Positions 11,438 to 22,206 of a DNA stretch of 64,000 nt are shown here, in pieces (position 1 is the first letter of the stretch; every line of letters starts with the position of its first letter). Location: NCBI GenBank assembly GCA_016110215.1, contig JADWQD010000002.1:2480001-2544000 (forward strand). Direction: 5' to 3'. The translations under genes and the position numbers were made by a program. Under the pieces are notes generated by a model. It was not told the origin of the DNA. It did not search any database and saw only the letters and a list, made by a program, of their open reading frames with translations. The DNA is from Capronia americana (lineage: Eukaryota > Ascomycota > Eurotiomycetes > Chaetothyriales > Herpotrichiellaceae).

Positions 11438-12128
11438 GGGATGCGAGTCTACAACTCACTCTCTTCTACGAAAAGTTTTGGGCCAAGCACCGCTGGCGCT
11501 GATATATTTCTCATGACTTTCTCGAGTGATAGGAAGCCACCGCCGGGTTTGGAGGAGTTGTCCGCAGACGGCGCACATGCCGTGCCCTCTTTTCCCCATC
11601 AAAGGCCGACATTTGGAGATCCCCGATTGTATCCTGCGTGATCCTCATTGAATCTTTTTTAGGTTCGTGGCCACTTATTGCCACTGGACAAGGAGAAGAT
11701 CCAACTTCCATCTGCCTCTATCCTGAGACAGAAAGTATTGTGCGTGCACAGTCTCTTGTCAATGACGAGATGATGGCTCCGACCAAATGGTTCGACTTGC
11801 GGCACGATACATACTATAGATGAACTCGCAGCAAATGCTCTGGAGGGCGGATGCAAGGAGCCGCCTTCCACACAATGTCCTTGAATTCTAGTTTGTTACT
11901 TCACGTCCACCATGCAAACTTTCTTTGATTTTGATGCTTGCCACTTCACATTCGCCTTGCCAGTTGTTTAGATGAGGTATCTAAGTGACAGTGCGGGTTT
12001 GGGTTCACTTCAATTCTTTTTCAGCTGCTAATTATATATTCTCTTTTGTCTTCCTCATTTTAACCTCATTTTTTGGCACTTCTAGAAACATTCAGCAATA
12101 AGAATATATATCGCGCCAGAACGCGGTT
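11438..12128. other. intergenic, divergent promoter region
   Basis: AT-rich interval between the divergent amidohydrolase and SET-domain genes. TATA-like runs (atatattctctt near 12036 and aatatatatcgcg near 12103) lie just upstream of the SET gene start. No other gene is seen. Confidence 0.4.
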
Positions 12129-14298
12129 ATGGAGCCTGATGAGTCAACTCTGGATCAAGATGTCGTCGGCACGGGCCCCAAAAGCACGACGCCTCCGTTG
12201 CAGATGAGCGAGCCTGATCCTGCTCCTGCAAAGGACGTTTTTGAAAAGCATCGCCGCCTCGTCCAATGGGTACTCGACCACGACGGATATCTGGACCCTC
12301 ACGCCCAAATAGCCTTTAGTCCGCGGAAGGGGTATCATGCCATTGTGAGCGAGGGAGCCAGCATGACCGACGGAACCCGCATCGCCAGTTGCCCAATGCC
12401 AGCCACGTTGTCAGTGCTCAATGCCCTGGATGTCGACCCATTCTCCAACCACGGTATTGAGTTCCCGGAGCCCTTCCTGCGCACACAATCTAGTCGATCG
12501 ACTGAATCTTTGCAAGCTTTCTATTTGATGGAACAATTGATCCTAGGAAGTAAGTCGTGGTGGGCTCCTTATATCGCTACATTGCCAACAGTGGAGGACG
12601 TCACGGCTATGCAGTTTGAGGAGGAGGCGGATGTTGCCTGGCTTGATGGCACAAACCTCAAGGCAGGCTTGTCTACGCAGGCGGCAAAATGGAAGGAAAT
12701 GTACATGCAAGGCTCGGGTCAGCTGAGGCAGTTGGGATGGGCCAACGCGCTGAACGGATCCTACACATGGTATGCTGGATGGAACGAATTTACCAGCGTC
12801 CTCTACTGACGCAAGTAGGCCGCGATTTCGTTGGGCTGCTTCCATTTTTGGCAGTCGGTCATTCACTTCCCAGGTTCTTGACGCCACTCTGCCAGCGGAT
12901 GTTGCTCGATTAAAGGGCAATCCTAAGGGGAACAGGCCATACGACCTCGTCAAGCTTTTTTCTGATCGCTTTGGAGTACTTCTGCCCTTGCTGGATTTGC
13001 TCAATCACAAGCCCGGTGCTCAGGTGGAGTGGCAAGCGCGGTACAACTTCGTCGGCCTACAGATACTGGAATCCTATGAATCGGGGCAGGAGCTCTGCAA
13101 CAACTACGGGCCGCGAGACAACGAAGGTCTTCTCTTAGCCTACGGCTTCACTATCGAAAACAACCCATTCGACCATCTCGTCATCGGCATAAAAGCGCCA
13201 CCTGGCTCGCCCCTCAACGTAGCCCGCAAGGCTTGGAAACAAGATCTCCGGTCTGACCCGGAGAGGAGATGCTTTATTTTCGACCACAAACACCCGGAAT
13301 CGACGTCAGCAATAGCTTTGGAGACTTCGCTCTTCTCATTCGACTTGCTAGACAGCATTTCCATTTTGTGCGCCAACGACCGAGAAATGCAGAGCATGAA
13401 TACCAGGCGGCAGTCACTGATGAGCTTCTGTCTCAACAAGAAAAAACCGAAATTCGATGATGGCCGCGTCATTCTGGCGACGTTGAGCCAGCTACTAAGA
13501 GAGTGCTCTGCCCGTGCAGAGCGCCTGAGGTCAACCGACCCAGCCCGAACCGTTCCTGGCCTGGAGCCCACGAATGCCAAACAGCGTCATGCCAAGATCT
13601 ATCGAGACAGTCAGCTGGAGATAGTCGAGACAGCGGTGGCTTTGTGCAAGTTTGTACTCAAATGTACCATTAATGGGACGTCCGGCGACGAGCAAATGCT
13701 GGTCGCCATGCAGGATGAGGTCCCGGATGCTGCGCTGGGGAACTTAAGGACACTGGTAGGTCGGCATAGTCGACTTACTCGCCCCCTGGAGCTTCTCGAT
13801 TGCGACGCTCTTGTCGAGATGGTCCCCAATTCACATCGGCTCCGGAACTGTCTATCCGAGCTGGAAGTGCATCTACTTGCAGCAGGCGCCCTCCCAGACC
13901 CCAAAGGCCGTCTAGCAGTGGCGCTCTCAGCCTTGTATAGCGAGTACTCTCACGGGGTCAAACTACCTCACAGAGTCACGGAGTGGATAAAGCAGCTGGT
14001 GGCCTGGTACCCTGTGGATCCAACATCGTGGGCATATGTTCCTTCGCCTGGACCGTGGGCCCCAGGGGATGAGCCGCCGCGGGAGCTAATCAGCCTCTTG
14101 ACTGCGCGGGCACTGATGTCACCTACGACGCCTGCGGAGTCCGATGTGAAGCGATGGCTCAAACCAGAGAGACTTTGTTGGGGATGGAACGTGATGGAGG
14201 AAGAGAAGGTCGCAGTTCCATCTAGTATTGCGGAGTCTCAAACGTCCGGCGGCCATCAAGACGGCAACTCGATATTGATCTACTGGCAACGGTACTAG
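12129..14298 (+). CDS. SET domain protein lysine methyltransferase (SETD3/SETD6/RuBisCO-LSMT-like)
   Basis: Exons 12129-12769 and 12819-14298 with a 49-nt intron; 706 residues. The N-terminal SET part contains the I-SET insertion typical of non-histone methyltransferases. The junction yields TWPRFRWAASIFGSRSF, matching the W-A-x-S-x-x-x-S-R-x-F pattern of the family. Catalytic and SAM-binding elements follow: LLPLLDLLNHKPGA (the conserved NH) and LCNNYGPRDNEGLLLAYGF (N-x-Y-G-x(n)-LLxxYGF). The C-terminal half resembles a Rubisco-substrate-binding-like helical domain and is otherwise poorly conserved. Family members methylate ribosomal proteins, elongation factors or other non-histone targets using S-adenosylmethionine. 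The particular substrate cannot be read. The start is the first ATG after an AT-rich promoter. The next gene on the same strand starts 410 bp downstream. Confidence 0.88.
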
Positions 14299-14708
14299 GG
14301 GGAGTAATGGGATCAGGACGGAACGCCGGTCGGAGTCGTTGAAGAGGTATTCCTTGGGCGCATTGAAAGGAACCTGGCGTATGAAATCGTTGACGATTTT
14401 GCAATTCGATAGTTTGGAGAGGCGCTGCATGCCGCAGCAGGCAAGGTGGTCTCTGAAGATCTCGAGCAGGTGGCAGGCGTGGCAGGGTACATAGATCACG
14501 GCAGATATCTGTGATATTGCACAGAGCAGCCGAGGTATTGCCGGAGCCTAAGGCAAGCTTCCAACCAATAAGAAAAGCTCAATATCGAAGACGACATACA
14601 ATTGACATTGGCTTCTGTGGCCGACGCTTCTCCTCTTCACCAGCACTTCTCTCTCCGTTCCACCACGCACTCCCTTGAGCGAATCCGCTCATCCTCAGCT
14701 CGTCCACG
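14299..14708. other. intergenic, promoter of complex I gene
   Basis: A 410-bp spacer between two plus-strand genes with a C/T-rich stretch (14610-14700) just upstream of the complex I subunit start, as in many fungal promoters. No gene is seen. Confidence 0.4.
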
Positions 14709-16341
14709 ATGATCGTTAGGTCGTCGGCTCCGAGAGCTGTGGCCCGCGCGGCCTCGACGGCAGCTTCACGATCGTCGGCCTCCTCAGTTGCCGCCACCAG
14801 CTCCTCTAGCCTCCAAAACAGACGCTCTTACGCCACCGTCCAGGAAGGACAGCCTCAAAAAAGAAGATATGGCGGCCTGAAAGATCAAGATCGGATATTT
14901 CAGAATCTGTATGGCCACCATGGCACAGATCTGAAGAGCGCCATGAAGTATGGCGACTGGTACAAGACGAAGGAGATCTTATTGAAAGGTCACGACTGGT
15001 TGATCAACGAGATTAAAGCTTCAGGACTGAGAGGGAGAGGTGGTGCCGGGTTCCCATCCGGTCTGAAATTCGTATGTCATGCTTTCTGTAGTTGATAACG
15101 CAGGCTGATCAGCGCGATACAGTCATTTATGAACTTCAAAGGCTGGGAGAACGACAAAAAGCCTCGATATCTAGTCGTCAACGCAGACGAGGGCGAGCCT
15201 GGCACGTGCAAAGACCGGGAAATCATGCGCAAGGATCCCCATAAGCTGGTCGAAGGATGCCTTGTCGTCGGTCGTGCCATGAACGCCACCGCAGCCTACA
15301 TCTACATCCGCGGAGAGTTCTACCACGAAGCCACTGTTTTGCAGCGAGCTATCCAAGAAGCATATAAGGAGGGGTTGATTGGAAAAAACGCGTGTGGCTC
15401 AGGCTACGACTTTGACATCTACCTGCACCGCGGCATGGGTGCTTATGTTTGCGGAGAAGAGACGTCTCTGATTGAATCCCTCGAAGGAAAGGCTGGAAAG
15501 CCTCGTTTAAAGCCGCCCTTCCCTGCCGCAGTTGGCCTCTTCGGCTGTCCATCCACCGTCACCAACGTTGAGACCGTCGCTGTCTGCCCTACTATCGCTA
15601 GACGCGGAGGGAAATGGTTCGCAAGCTTCGGCCGCGAGCGCAACCAAGGTACGAAGCTGTATGCTATCTCCGGACACGTCAACAACCCTTGCGTGGTCGA
15701 AGAGGAGATGTCAATCCCTCTCCGGGAGCTGCTCGAGAAGCACTGTGGTGGCGTCCGGGGTGGATGGGACAACTTGCAGGCCATTATCCCTGGTGGTTCG
15801 TCGACGCCCATCCTTCCCAAGCATGTCTGCGACGATCAACTCATGGACTTTGACGCTCTGAAAGATAGTCAATCTGGCTTGGGCACGGCCGCCGTGATTG
15901 TCATGGACAAGTCCGCAGATGTCGTACGGATGATTGCTCGGCTGAGCCAGTTTTACAAGCACGAGAGTTGCGGCCAGTGCACTCCCTGTCGAGAGGGAAG
16001 CGCATGGACGGCGAAGATCATGTCCCGATTTGAGAAGGGTCAGGCGCGGGCGAGAGAGATTGACATGATGCAAGAGCTCACGAAGCAGGTCGAGGGGCAC
16101 AGTATTTGCGGTAAGCATTTTGACATTTTTCTTTTCCACGATCGTTCGCTGATTCGTCTTGTCCTGTCTAGCACTGGGAGAAGCATTCGCGTGGCCTATT
16201 CAGGGCCTGATTCGGCATTTCCGTCCGCAGCTCGAGGCTCGCATCAAGGACTACGCCCAGAAGTCGGGCGGCGAGCCCTTTGCTGGTGGGTGGGAGCCTG
16301 AGGCGAGTAAGAAGGGCTTGCTTATCGCCCCCGGGCAATGA
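14709..16341 (+). CDS. nuo51: NADH:ubiquinone oxidoreductase 51 kDa subunit (complex I)
   Basis: Three exons (14709-15071, 15123-16110, 16172-16341), 506 residues. It is the flavoprotein of complex I at the matrix side: it oxidises NADH, holds FMN and passes electrons to a 4Fe-4S cluster. The N-terminus is rich in Ser, Ala and Arg (residues 1-44), a mitochondrial presequence with likely cleavage near RRSYA. LRGRGGAGFPSGLKFSF is the FMN/NADH-binding glycine-rich motif, with the first intron inside it. NADEGEPGTCKDREIM and GAYVCGEETSLIESLEG are further conserved blocks. SCGQCTPCREG together with the later HSIC cysteine supply the four cluster ligands, and the second intron falls just after this last cysteine. 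Length and motifs fit the family throughout with no gaps. The symbol is given by analogy to Neurospora nuo51. Confidence 0.97.
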
Positions 16342-17103
16342 GCCTGTGAGCGCAGGACGCGCTCAGGTAAACGTAGGAGCGGATTACAAATGGTCTCGAG
16401 ACGGTGGTAAAGGCCTTTGGCAATTGAGGTCTGATGAGCATCGAAGCGGCGTGACCTGATGTGATTCAGCGAGCTCTACATTTATCTCGTTCGTATGCAA
16501 GTTTGTTAGCCACGCAGTTTACAATGTAAATATCCTCGCGAGAACGTCCTTCCACGCTAGGTGTCCTGTCCCGTCCGGAGGCCTGGGGCTGTCCTCAGAG
16601 TTTCATGTCTCCGTCACCTCTGAATGACAAGATGGTGATTTTGGTTGGCGCGGGAAATTTTAGTGAGGCTGAGTAGCCCTTCCCAATTCCTCAAACGGTC
16701 TCGGTGTGTCAGTCGACATGCCCATAACTCTTTTAATTTGCTAGGGAATGAACTCAGGTGATTTTCCTGTTAACGGGGGAACCAGTTGCACGTGAGCTCA
16801 AAGGCTGCTGCGCCGTATGGATGATCCGAACATCGTCCGACCTCCTCTTCCGGCTTGGTTTTATGACCAACTGTAACGAGCCTGCCTTATGCTCTCATGA
16901 TTGAGTTCGTGTTGTGTCTGTACGGAGGAGTATGGAATATCCACGAATGAGCTAGATAAGTAGCCTCAGCTAACTGGCTTGCGCCTTCCATAGTCGGGCT
17001 TTCCGTATCACCAACAAACATCCAACAGACGCCCGGCTCGACTAGTAAACGCAGAGTCATTTCACAATTTAATCATCTTGAACTCACAGCTACACCGCTG
17101 TAG
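16342..17103. other. intergenic, no gene recognised
   Basis: A 760-bp spacer between the complex I subunit and PP2C genes, both on the plus strand. No coding frame or RNA gene is recognised. It should include the phosphatase promoter. Confidence 0.4.
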
Positions 17104-18270
17104 ATGCTGCCCCCACATTCAAAGCACCACTGGAGGGAACGCCTCTCTGTAAGCTGGGACGATGTACTTTCCAGGAACACGACCAGGAACTCGCTAGATA
17201 TGGGCGCGTCGGACGGCGGCAGAGCGGACTCGGCCATTCGGATAATCGACATCGGCGTCGGTCAGGTAAGTTCGGCCGCTGTGCCTTATTTGGGACTCAT
17301 TCTGATACGACTCGCACAGTCGCGAGGAACTCGCCACTACCAGGAAGACCGATACAAGATCCTCATGCCCGGCGACCGCTTCGGGAGGAACATCGCGCTA
17401 TTCGCTGTCTATGATGGCCATGGAGGGGACAGTGTCTCGGAATTCGCTGAACACCATCTGCACGAGATCCTATTACATGAACTTCAACATCAACACGGAC
17501 GAGACGCTTTCGACAGGGCAATCACGAAGGCATGTCAGGAAGTCGATCGGCGACTGAGGAAGCGTGGGATAGGGGACGCCACCGGCTCCACTGTGTCCCT
17601 GGCTCTTGTGGATGTGGCGAGGGGAACGATGGTGACGGCCGACTTGGGCGATTCCTACGCCTTTGTCGGTGTGCAGAAAGACCACAGCGCGTTGGAGGTC
17701 GTGAAGTTGTCGCTGTCGCAGAAGCCTGGCGAGAAGTCTGAACGGGAGCGTATAGAAAAGGCTGGGGGTCACGTTCATGACGATGTTGACGGCGCTCGCA
17801 TCGGTAAGTTGAAGCTCCCCAGCGTTTCGGGTGGCAACACCGCTAATGGTGTTGGAATAGGTGGCATCAATATGTCCCGCGCCCTCGGCGACCTTGACTG
17901 CAAGACACATGGTCCCAGCGAACAGGTCGCCGATCTCAAAGACCCGTCCCACCCACTCTCAAGCATCTTAGAGACCGACTTCGCAAAGGCGACAGGTCTC
18001 GCCTACGCCGACGACCACGACATGCTAGCAGATTGGATATCCAACATCCCGCATACGAATTACCGGTCACTCACCGGGGCGCGCAGGCATGTACTGTTAC
18101 TGGCAAGTGATGGGTTGGGCGAGGAAAAGGACTGTGCAAGTTCTCTCTCGTGGGCGGCGCATCAGTGGGACAAGGGCGTGGAAGCGACGCATATTGCCAG
18201 GCAGTTGGCGGAGAAGTCGAGTCGGAGGACGAATGATAATTCGACAGTGCTGATTGCAATTTTCGAATGA
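17104..18270 (+). CDS. PP2C-type serine/threonine protein phosphatase
   Basis: A metal-dependent protein phosphatase of about 351 residues if two introns are removed (exons 17104-17265, 17320-17803, 17861-18270). The introns are 54 and 57 nt with good GTAAGT donors, and both are open in frame, so the unspliced frame would still encode 388 residues. Splicing is preferred because it joins GVGQ to SRGTRHYQEDRY (PP2C motif 1, metal-binding E-D) and ARI to GGINMSRALGD (motif with the conserved R-A-x-G-D). Other motifs are FAVYDGHGGDSVSEF (metal ligands), STVSLALVD, TADLGDSYAF, ASDGLGEEKD (Asp ligand) and DNSTVLIAIF near the C-terminus. A basic linker QKPGEKSERERIEKAGG follows the core as in the family. 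No targeting signal is obvious. It lies 620 bp upstream of the QUT cluster but has no known link to it. Confidence 0.92.
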   Translation: MLPPHSKHHWRERLSVSWDDVLSRNTTRNSLDMGASDGGRADSAIRIIDIGVGQVSSAAVPYLGLILIRLAQSRGTRHYQEDRYKILMPGDRFGRNIALFAVYDGHGGDSVSEFAEHHLHEILLHELQHQHGRDAFDRAITKACQEVDRRLRKRGIGDATGSTVSLALVDVARGTMVTADLGDSYAFVGVQKDHSALEVVKLSLSQKPGEKSERERIEKAGGHVHDDVDGARIGKLKLPSVSGGNTANGVGIGGINMSRALGDLDCKTHGPSEQVADLKDPSHPLSSILETDFAKATGLAYADDHDMLADWISNIPHTNYRSLTGARRHVLLLASDGLGEEKDCASSLSWAAHQWDKGVEATHIARQLAEKSSRRTNDNSTVLIAIFE

Positions 18271-18893
18271 GAGCATTGTATCTGCACGCGGTTGACGAGG
18301 CTGTGAAAGCCCGAGCTGGGATACAGAACAGACGCGCCTCGCAGTAGCTTGAGCTCGCATGCGCAAAGCAACAACTTGGTACCTCCCATAATTTTCTGAT
18401 ATCACGTTCAACACGGTCACCATCAGCCTATGGTCACTGTCAGTTCTCCTTGGTCCCATGCTGATGTCTCGGAAAAGCACCTAGCGTCCATACCCTCGCA
18501 GCTATCAGCATCTCGCATGCATCGGTCTTACTGTCAGCGGGTTGATGGAGATGTCCGGACCCCATCGGCAAAGATTATTTCCGCCCGTGGATCAGGGAAG
18601 GTCTTCGACTCCTGTCGGCTAAAACTTCGATTGTTGATCCATGACGGCCCATCTCTAGACTCGATGCCAATTCTCATCGCTGGATACGAGTAGATGGCTA
18701 CCCGTGATGGGACCAAAGAAAGTTCTCGAGGTAGGTCCAGGTGCGGTGATGTCGCTTGTCCACTTTGGGTCTTCATTTATATCCTTCGAAGCACTCTCTT
18801 GTTGGCGGCAGAAACTCTGTTGCATTTAACTGATCATCTGTGACACTTGGGAGTACATTGGGCGCAGCATCTCTCACATCACCGGGTGGAACC
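18271..18893. promoter_or_regulatory. qutC upstream region
   Basis: A 620-bp spacer between the phosphatase and qutC, both on the plus strand. It must hold the qutC promoter. I found no clear 16-bp palindromic activator site here, only weak partial matches such as ggatacgag near 18682. Confidence 0.4.
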
Positions 18894-20129
18894 ATGGGCG
18901 CTCAATTCATTCCCACTATTGCCTCCCAGTCACTGGGCCGCGCATGGTACCATAGTCTCGAGGACAAACTTGAACTATGCTCCAAGTACGGGTTCGAGGC
19001 GATCGAACTCTTTTTCGAGGATCTGGAGGCCGTCGCCAACTCGTTGCCCGCGTCGCACCCGCCGTTGTCACCGGGGACCTCGTTTATCGATTCAACAGAG
19101 AGACACGAAAGACAGCTAGCGGCTGCCGACTATATCCGTGGACTATGCGCCCATCACAACCTGGAAATCCTCTGCCTTCAACCATTCATGCATTACGAGG
19201 GGCGAGTTGACACGGCATCGCACCAAGCCGCCATTCACGAGCTGAAATTTTGGATCAAACTCGCTCGCCGACTCGGCACCGATCTGATCCAGATACCGTC
19301 CAGCTTTCTCTCCGCTTCGGAATGCACGGGCGACCGCAGCAGAATCGTCGCGGATCTGAGACAAGTCGCCGACATCGGTCTGCAAACCGATCCACCCACT
19401 CGATTTGCATACGAAGCACTGGCTTGGGGAACACACATCGACAGGTGGGACACCGCGTGGTCGGTGGTGCAGGAAGTGGACCGGCCAAATTTTGGCACAT
19501 GTATCGACACGTTCAACCTCGCCGGCCGGATATTTGGCGACCCAGCGTCACCTTCGGGGTTAAACTCGACGGCATACGACGATACGCGGAGGTCGATTGC
19601 AAAGCTGCGGACCGAACTGCCTCTCGCGCTCGACAAGGTCTTCTACGTCGAAGTCTGTGACGGCGAAAGACTGGACAAGCCACTGGTCCCGGGCCATGAA
19701 TGGTACAATCCAAATCAACCCGCCCGCATGTCCTGGTCGAGGAATGCACGCTTATTCCCCTTCGAGACCCCCGGATACCTTCCTGCCGTGGAGATCCTTG
19801 AGGCCGTTTGTGACGCCGGATATAACGGCCACATCTCGTTCGAGCTGTTCTCGAGAACGGCGAATCAGCCGGGGAAGGATGTACCAGAGCGGCATGCCCA
19901 ACGTGGTGCCGTCGCGTGGAGGAAGCTGGTAGAACATATGGGCTGGGACCAGCAGACGGGTCGCCATAGCTCGGACATGCTGCACGAACGTCGGTATGTG
20001 ATCTCATTTCTTCTCGATGGCCCATGCAGCCAGGCACGCAGGCTCTGACTCGTCTACAGGTTCAGCATCTCTCACTCGAGTGCATCCGCCGCTTCTCCCA
20101 CGTCCGGATCGTCGAGTCCTCGCCTGTGA
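18894..20129 (+). CDS. qutC: 3-dehydroshikimate dehydratase (quinate catabolism)
   Basis: Exons 18894-19993 and 20060-20129 (66-nt intron), 389 residues, a single TIM-barrel domain of the xylose isomerase-like superfamily. It converts 3-dehydroshikimate to protocatechuate, the last step of the QUT route. Visible landmarks are SQSLGRAWYHSLEDKLELC at the start, GFEAIELFFEDLE (first strand and acidic residues), LQPFMHYEGR, FAYEALAWGTHIDRW (metal-ligand Glu), GTCIDTFNLAGRIFGDP (Asp), YVEVCDGERL, and GHISFELFSR (last Glu ligand). The last exon adds a Ser/Ala/Pro-rich tail. ATG 18894 is chosen because no upstream ATG exists in frame and it directly precedes the first strand. The gene begins the cluster and converges on qutG, 227 bp apart. 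It is the qa-4 equivalent of Neurospora. The lack of a C-terminal HPPD-like domain separates it from bacterial AsbF/QuiC fusions. Confidence 0.95.
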
Positions 20130-20356
20130 CGAGGGTCGGCTTTTCACTGAATGAAGGAATGATATCGGTGTGGGCTACGCGGGCATTGTGGGCTTTGGAA
20201 GAGGGTGTTCGCTTGTATACAGTTTCGAAGCGGTCTGTTTTCATCGTCGGGACTTTGACACAGGGCGTATTATTCAACACCTTGGTGGTGCACATATTCT
20301 CTAGACGCTGCTTGGTAGTGCCGTAAGTGACGTGGCTACACAAGACGAAAGTGGCA

Positions 20357-21412
20357 TCAAACCCCAGGCCGATCATAATCCAATGTCCTCACCCTCCGCC
20401 ACACCTCTCGCACGCATCTCTCCTGGCCCTGCCTCGCCGTCTCGCCGTCTGGACCATCACTCGCCGGTCTGATGGCAAGATACAGTCTCCCGCCCAACTT
20501 GGCATCTTCGACCTTCCCCGTCTCCCAATCTTCAGGCGGATTCGCCGTCGTGACCAACCCGCCGGCCTCGTTGACGAGACATATCCCCGCGGCGACATCC
20601 CACTCCCAACACCCGCCCTCCCACCAGATGTCAAAGCTCCCCATGGCCACATACGCAAGATCCATCGTCGCACTTCCCAGACTCCTGACCCCGTGGACCA
20701 TCCCACCCTTCCCACCTCTCCCACCAATCTCGCTCGCCATGTTCACAAAACTGTCCACCTTGCGATACAAGTTCCCGTCCGGCCTGTCTCGCCGGTCCTT
20801 CCCCCACTCACACGAGAAGGTGCACTTCGAGGGCGCCTCCCTGGGTATGGGCCCCACGCCGACGCGTCCCAGCAAAGGTAATCGCGTCGTCTCGTTCAAC
20901 CAGGCCCCTCGCCCGCGACACGCCGAGAACAGCTGGCCCAGCAAGGGCGCGTAGATGACGCCGATGACGGGCGTCCCGTTCACGACCAGCGCGATACTCA
21001 CGCAGAACATGACGAAGCCGTGCGCGAAGTTGACGGTCCCGTCCAGCGGGTCGACGATCCATGTCGGCTGGTCGCCCACCTGATACGCCTTGGACGAGCC
21101 AGAGCCAGAACCAGAGCCGCGCGAGTACATTTCCTCGCCGACGAAGGCGTGGCCCGGGTAGCGCGCGGCGATGGACCCGTGGATGAACTCCTCGACTTGG
21201 ACGTCCGTTTCCGTGACGATGTCGACGGCGTTGAGCTTTTCTTGCATCACGAGTTCAGAGGGTGCGGCGGTTGCGGCATCCTCGTCGCGTCGTCGGGCGT
21301 GGAGATTGTCCAGCAGGATCTTGCCGGCGTCTTTGCCGAGTTGGATCGCGAACGTGTAGATGCTGGCCAGTTCGTCCGAGGGGATGTCATACTGCTGGTT
21401 GGGCCGGGCCAT
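20357..21412 (-). CDS. qutG: inositol monophosphatase-like protein of the quinate cluster
   Basis: Single exon, 351 residues, a member of the inositol monophosphatase superfamily. The metal-binding and catalytic motifs are intact: VGEEMYS (Glu of the first motif), WIVDPLDGTVNFAHGF (D-P-x-D-G-T-x-N-F) and WEWDVAAGICLVNEAGG (W-D-x-A-A-G). A Gly/Ser repeat (SRGSGSGSGSSK) sits between the first two motifs. QutG (qa-x in Neurospora) is a conserved member of fungal quinate clusters whose role in catabolism is not established; intact residues suggest a working phosphatase. It is divergent from qutE, sharing a 794-bp promoter region, the same pairing that I recall for qa-x and qa-2 in Neurospora. Convergent with qutC. 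ATG 21412 is the only sensible start. Confidence 0.95.
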   Translation of the reverse strand: MARPNQQYDIPSDELASIYTFAIQLGKDAGKILLDNLHARRRDEDAATAAPSELVMQEKLNAVDIVTETDVQVEEFIHGSIAARYPGHAFVGEEMYSRGSGSGSGSSKAYQVGDQPTWIVDPLDGTVNFAHGFVMFCVSIALVVNGTPVIGVIYAPLLGQLFSACRGRGAWLNETTRLPLLGRVGVGPIPREAPSKCTFSCEWGKDRRDRPDGNLYRKVDSFVNMASEIGGRGGKGGMVHGVRSLGSATMDLAYVAMGSFDIWWEGGCWEWDVAAGICLVNEAGGLVTTANPPEDWETGKVEDAKLGGRLYLAIRPASDGPDGETARQGQERCVREVWRRVRTLDYDRPGV

Positions 21413-22206
21413 GGTTTTGGGCTAGGATATTGCAGCGCTTCAATCACGTCCCGGGTGTGTAACTGTGTAACCTGGACGAATCTCATGTCTATTTGCGCTG
21501 AATTACCGAATGGGCCGGCCTTGATGACCGGTCTCACCTCCGTACCACATATGGGGTAATCAGTGTCTGTCGTATTGACGTTGCATCGGTTCTGCACGGA
21601 CCGTCTTCCGGGCCCTCTACAGCTCCAGGCGTCGGACAAATCCTCTACCGACGAAGATCCTTGCTTCTACACGGGGAGAGCTCTCTTCACAATTCCTTTC
21701 CAGAGGTATCCTAGCGGCGCTATCCATGGACCCTCGACAACCTACGGGAACGCAGTAAATTATACAGACAGACCCGCCCTTTCAGTCTGTGTGAAGCAGG
21801 GTCTCTCCCGGTCAAGGGCAAGCGGGCGAAAGTATCCTAAGCTGTGCACCATCCGTCTCGCTACTCGTACATTACGCCGTGCTGCTAATTAATTCGTGGG
21901 AACTTCCAAGGCGAGGGACATAACCAGAACGAGTATCCGTGACCAGTGCGTTGAGCTGGGGTTAATTGATATCTAGGACACCTTCTATTCGACTGGTCTT
22001 TACACGGCGAGGCTTATCCTATTGCCCTTTCCTAGCAGTACACTGCATCCAGGACATCAGGACACCAGGACGAGGCTTGCAAGATACATACGATATAACT
22101 CAACCATACTAAACACAGCCAGACGGGATTTGGACTCAGACCTGGCACAAGCCTCTTCAATCCTCAAGATTCAAAACCCAACCCAGGATTGAAATTCAAT
22201 CTCAAC
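21413..22206. promoter_or_regulatory. qutG-qutE divergent promoter
   Basis: Shared upstream region of two divergent QUT genes. It contains GGCTTATCC at 22011-22019, which matches the right half of the symmetrical site described for the Neurospora activator (GGRTAA-N4-TTAYCC). GGGTAAT at 21554-21560 matches the left half loosely. Both are short matches, and the core also fits a GATA-factor site. No gene is seen inside. Confidence 0.5.
22011..22019 (+). promoter_or_regulatory. candidate QutA half-site
   Basis: GGCTTATCC, 188 bp upstream of the qutE ATG. It fits the RYTTAYCC half of the qa activating sequence. It also contains CTTATC (reverse complement GATAAG), so a nitrogen-response GATA site is an equally valid reading. 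Confidence 0.3.

Noticed and set aside
19513..20037. 174-codon frame antisense to qutC
   Set aside because: Mirror of a strongly conserved gene; Arg/Pro/His-rich shadow frame.
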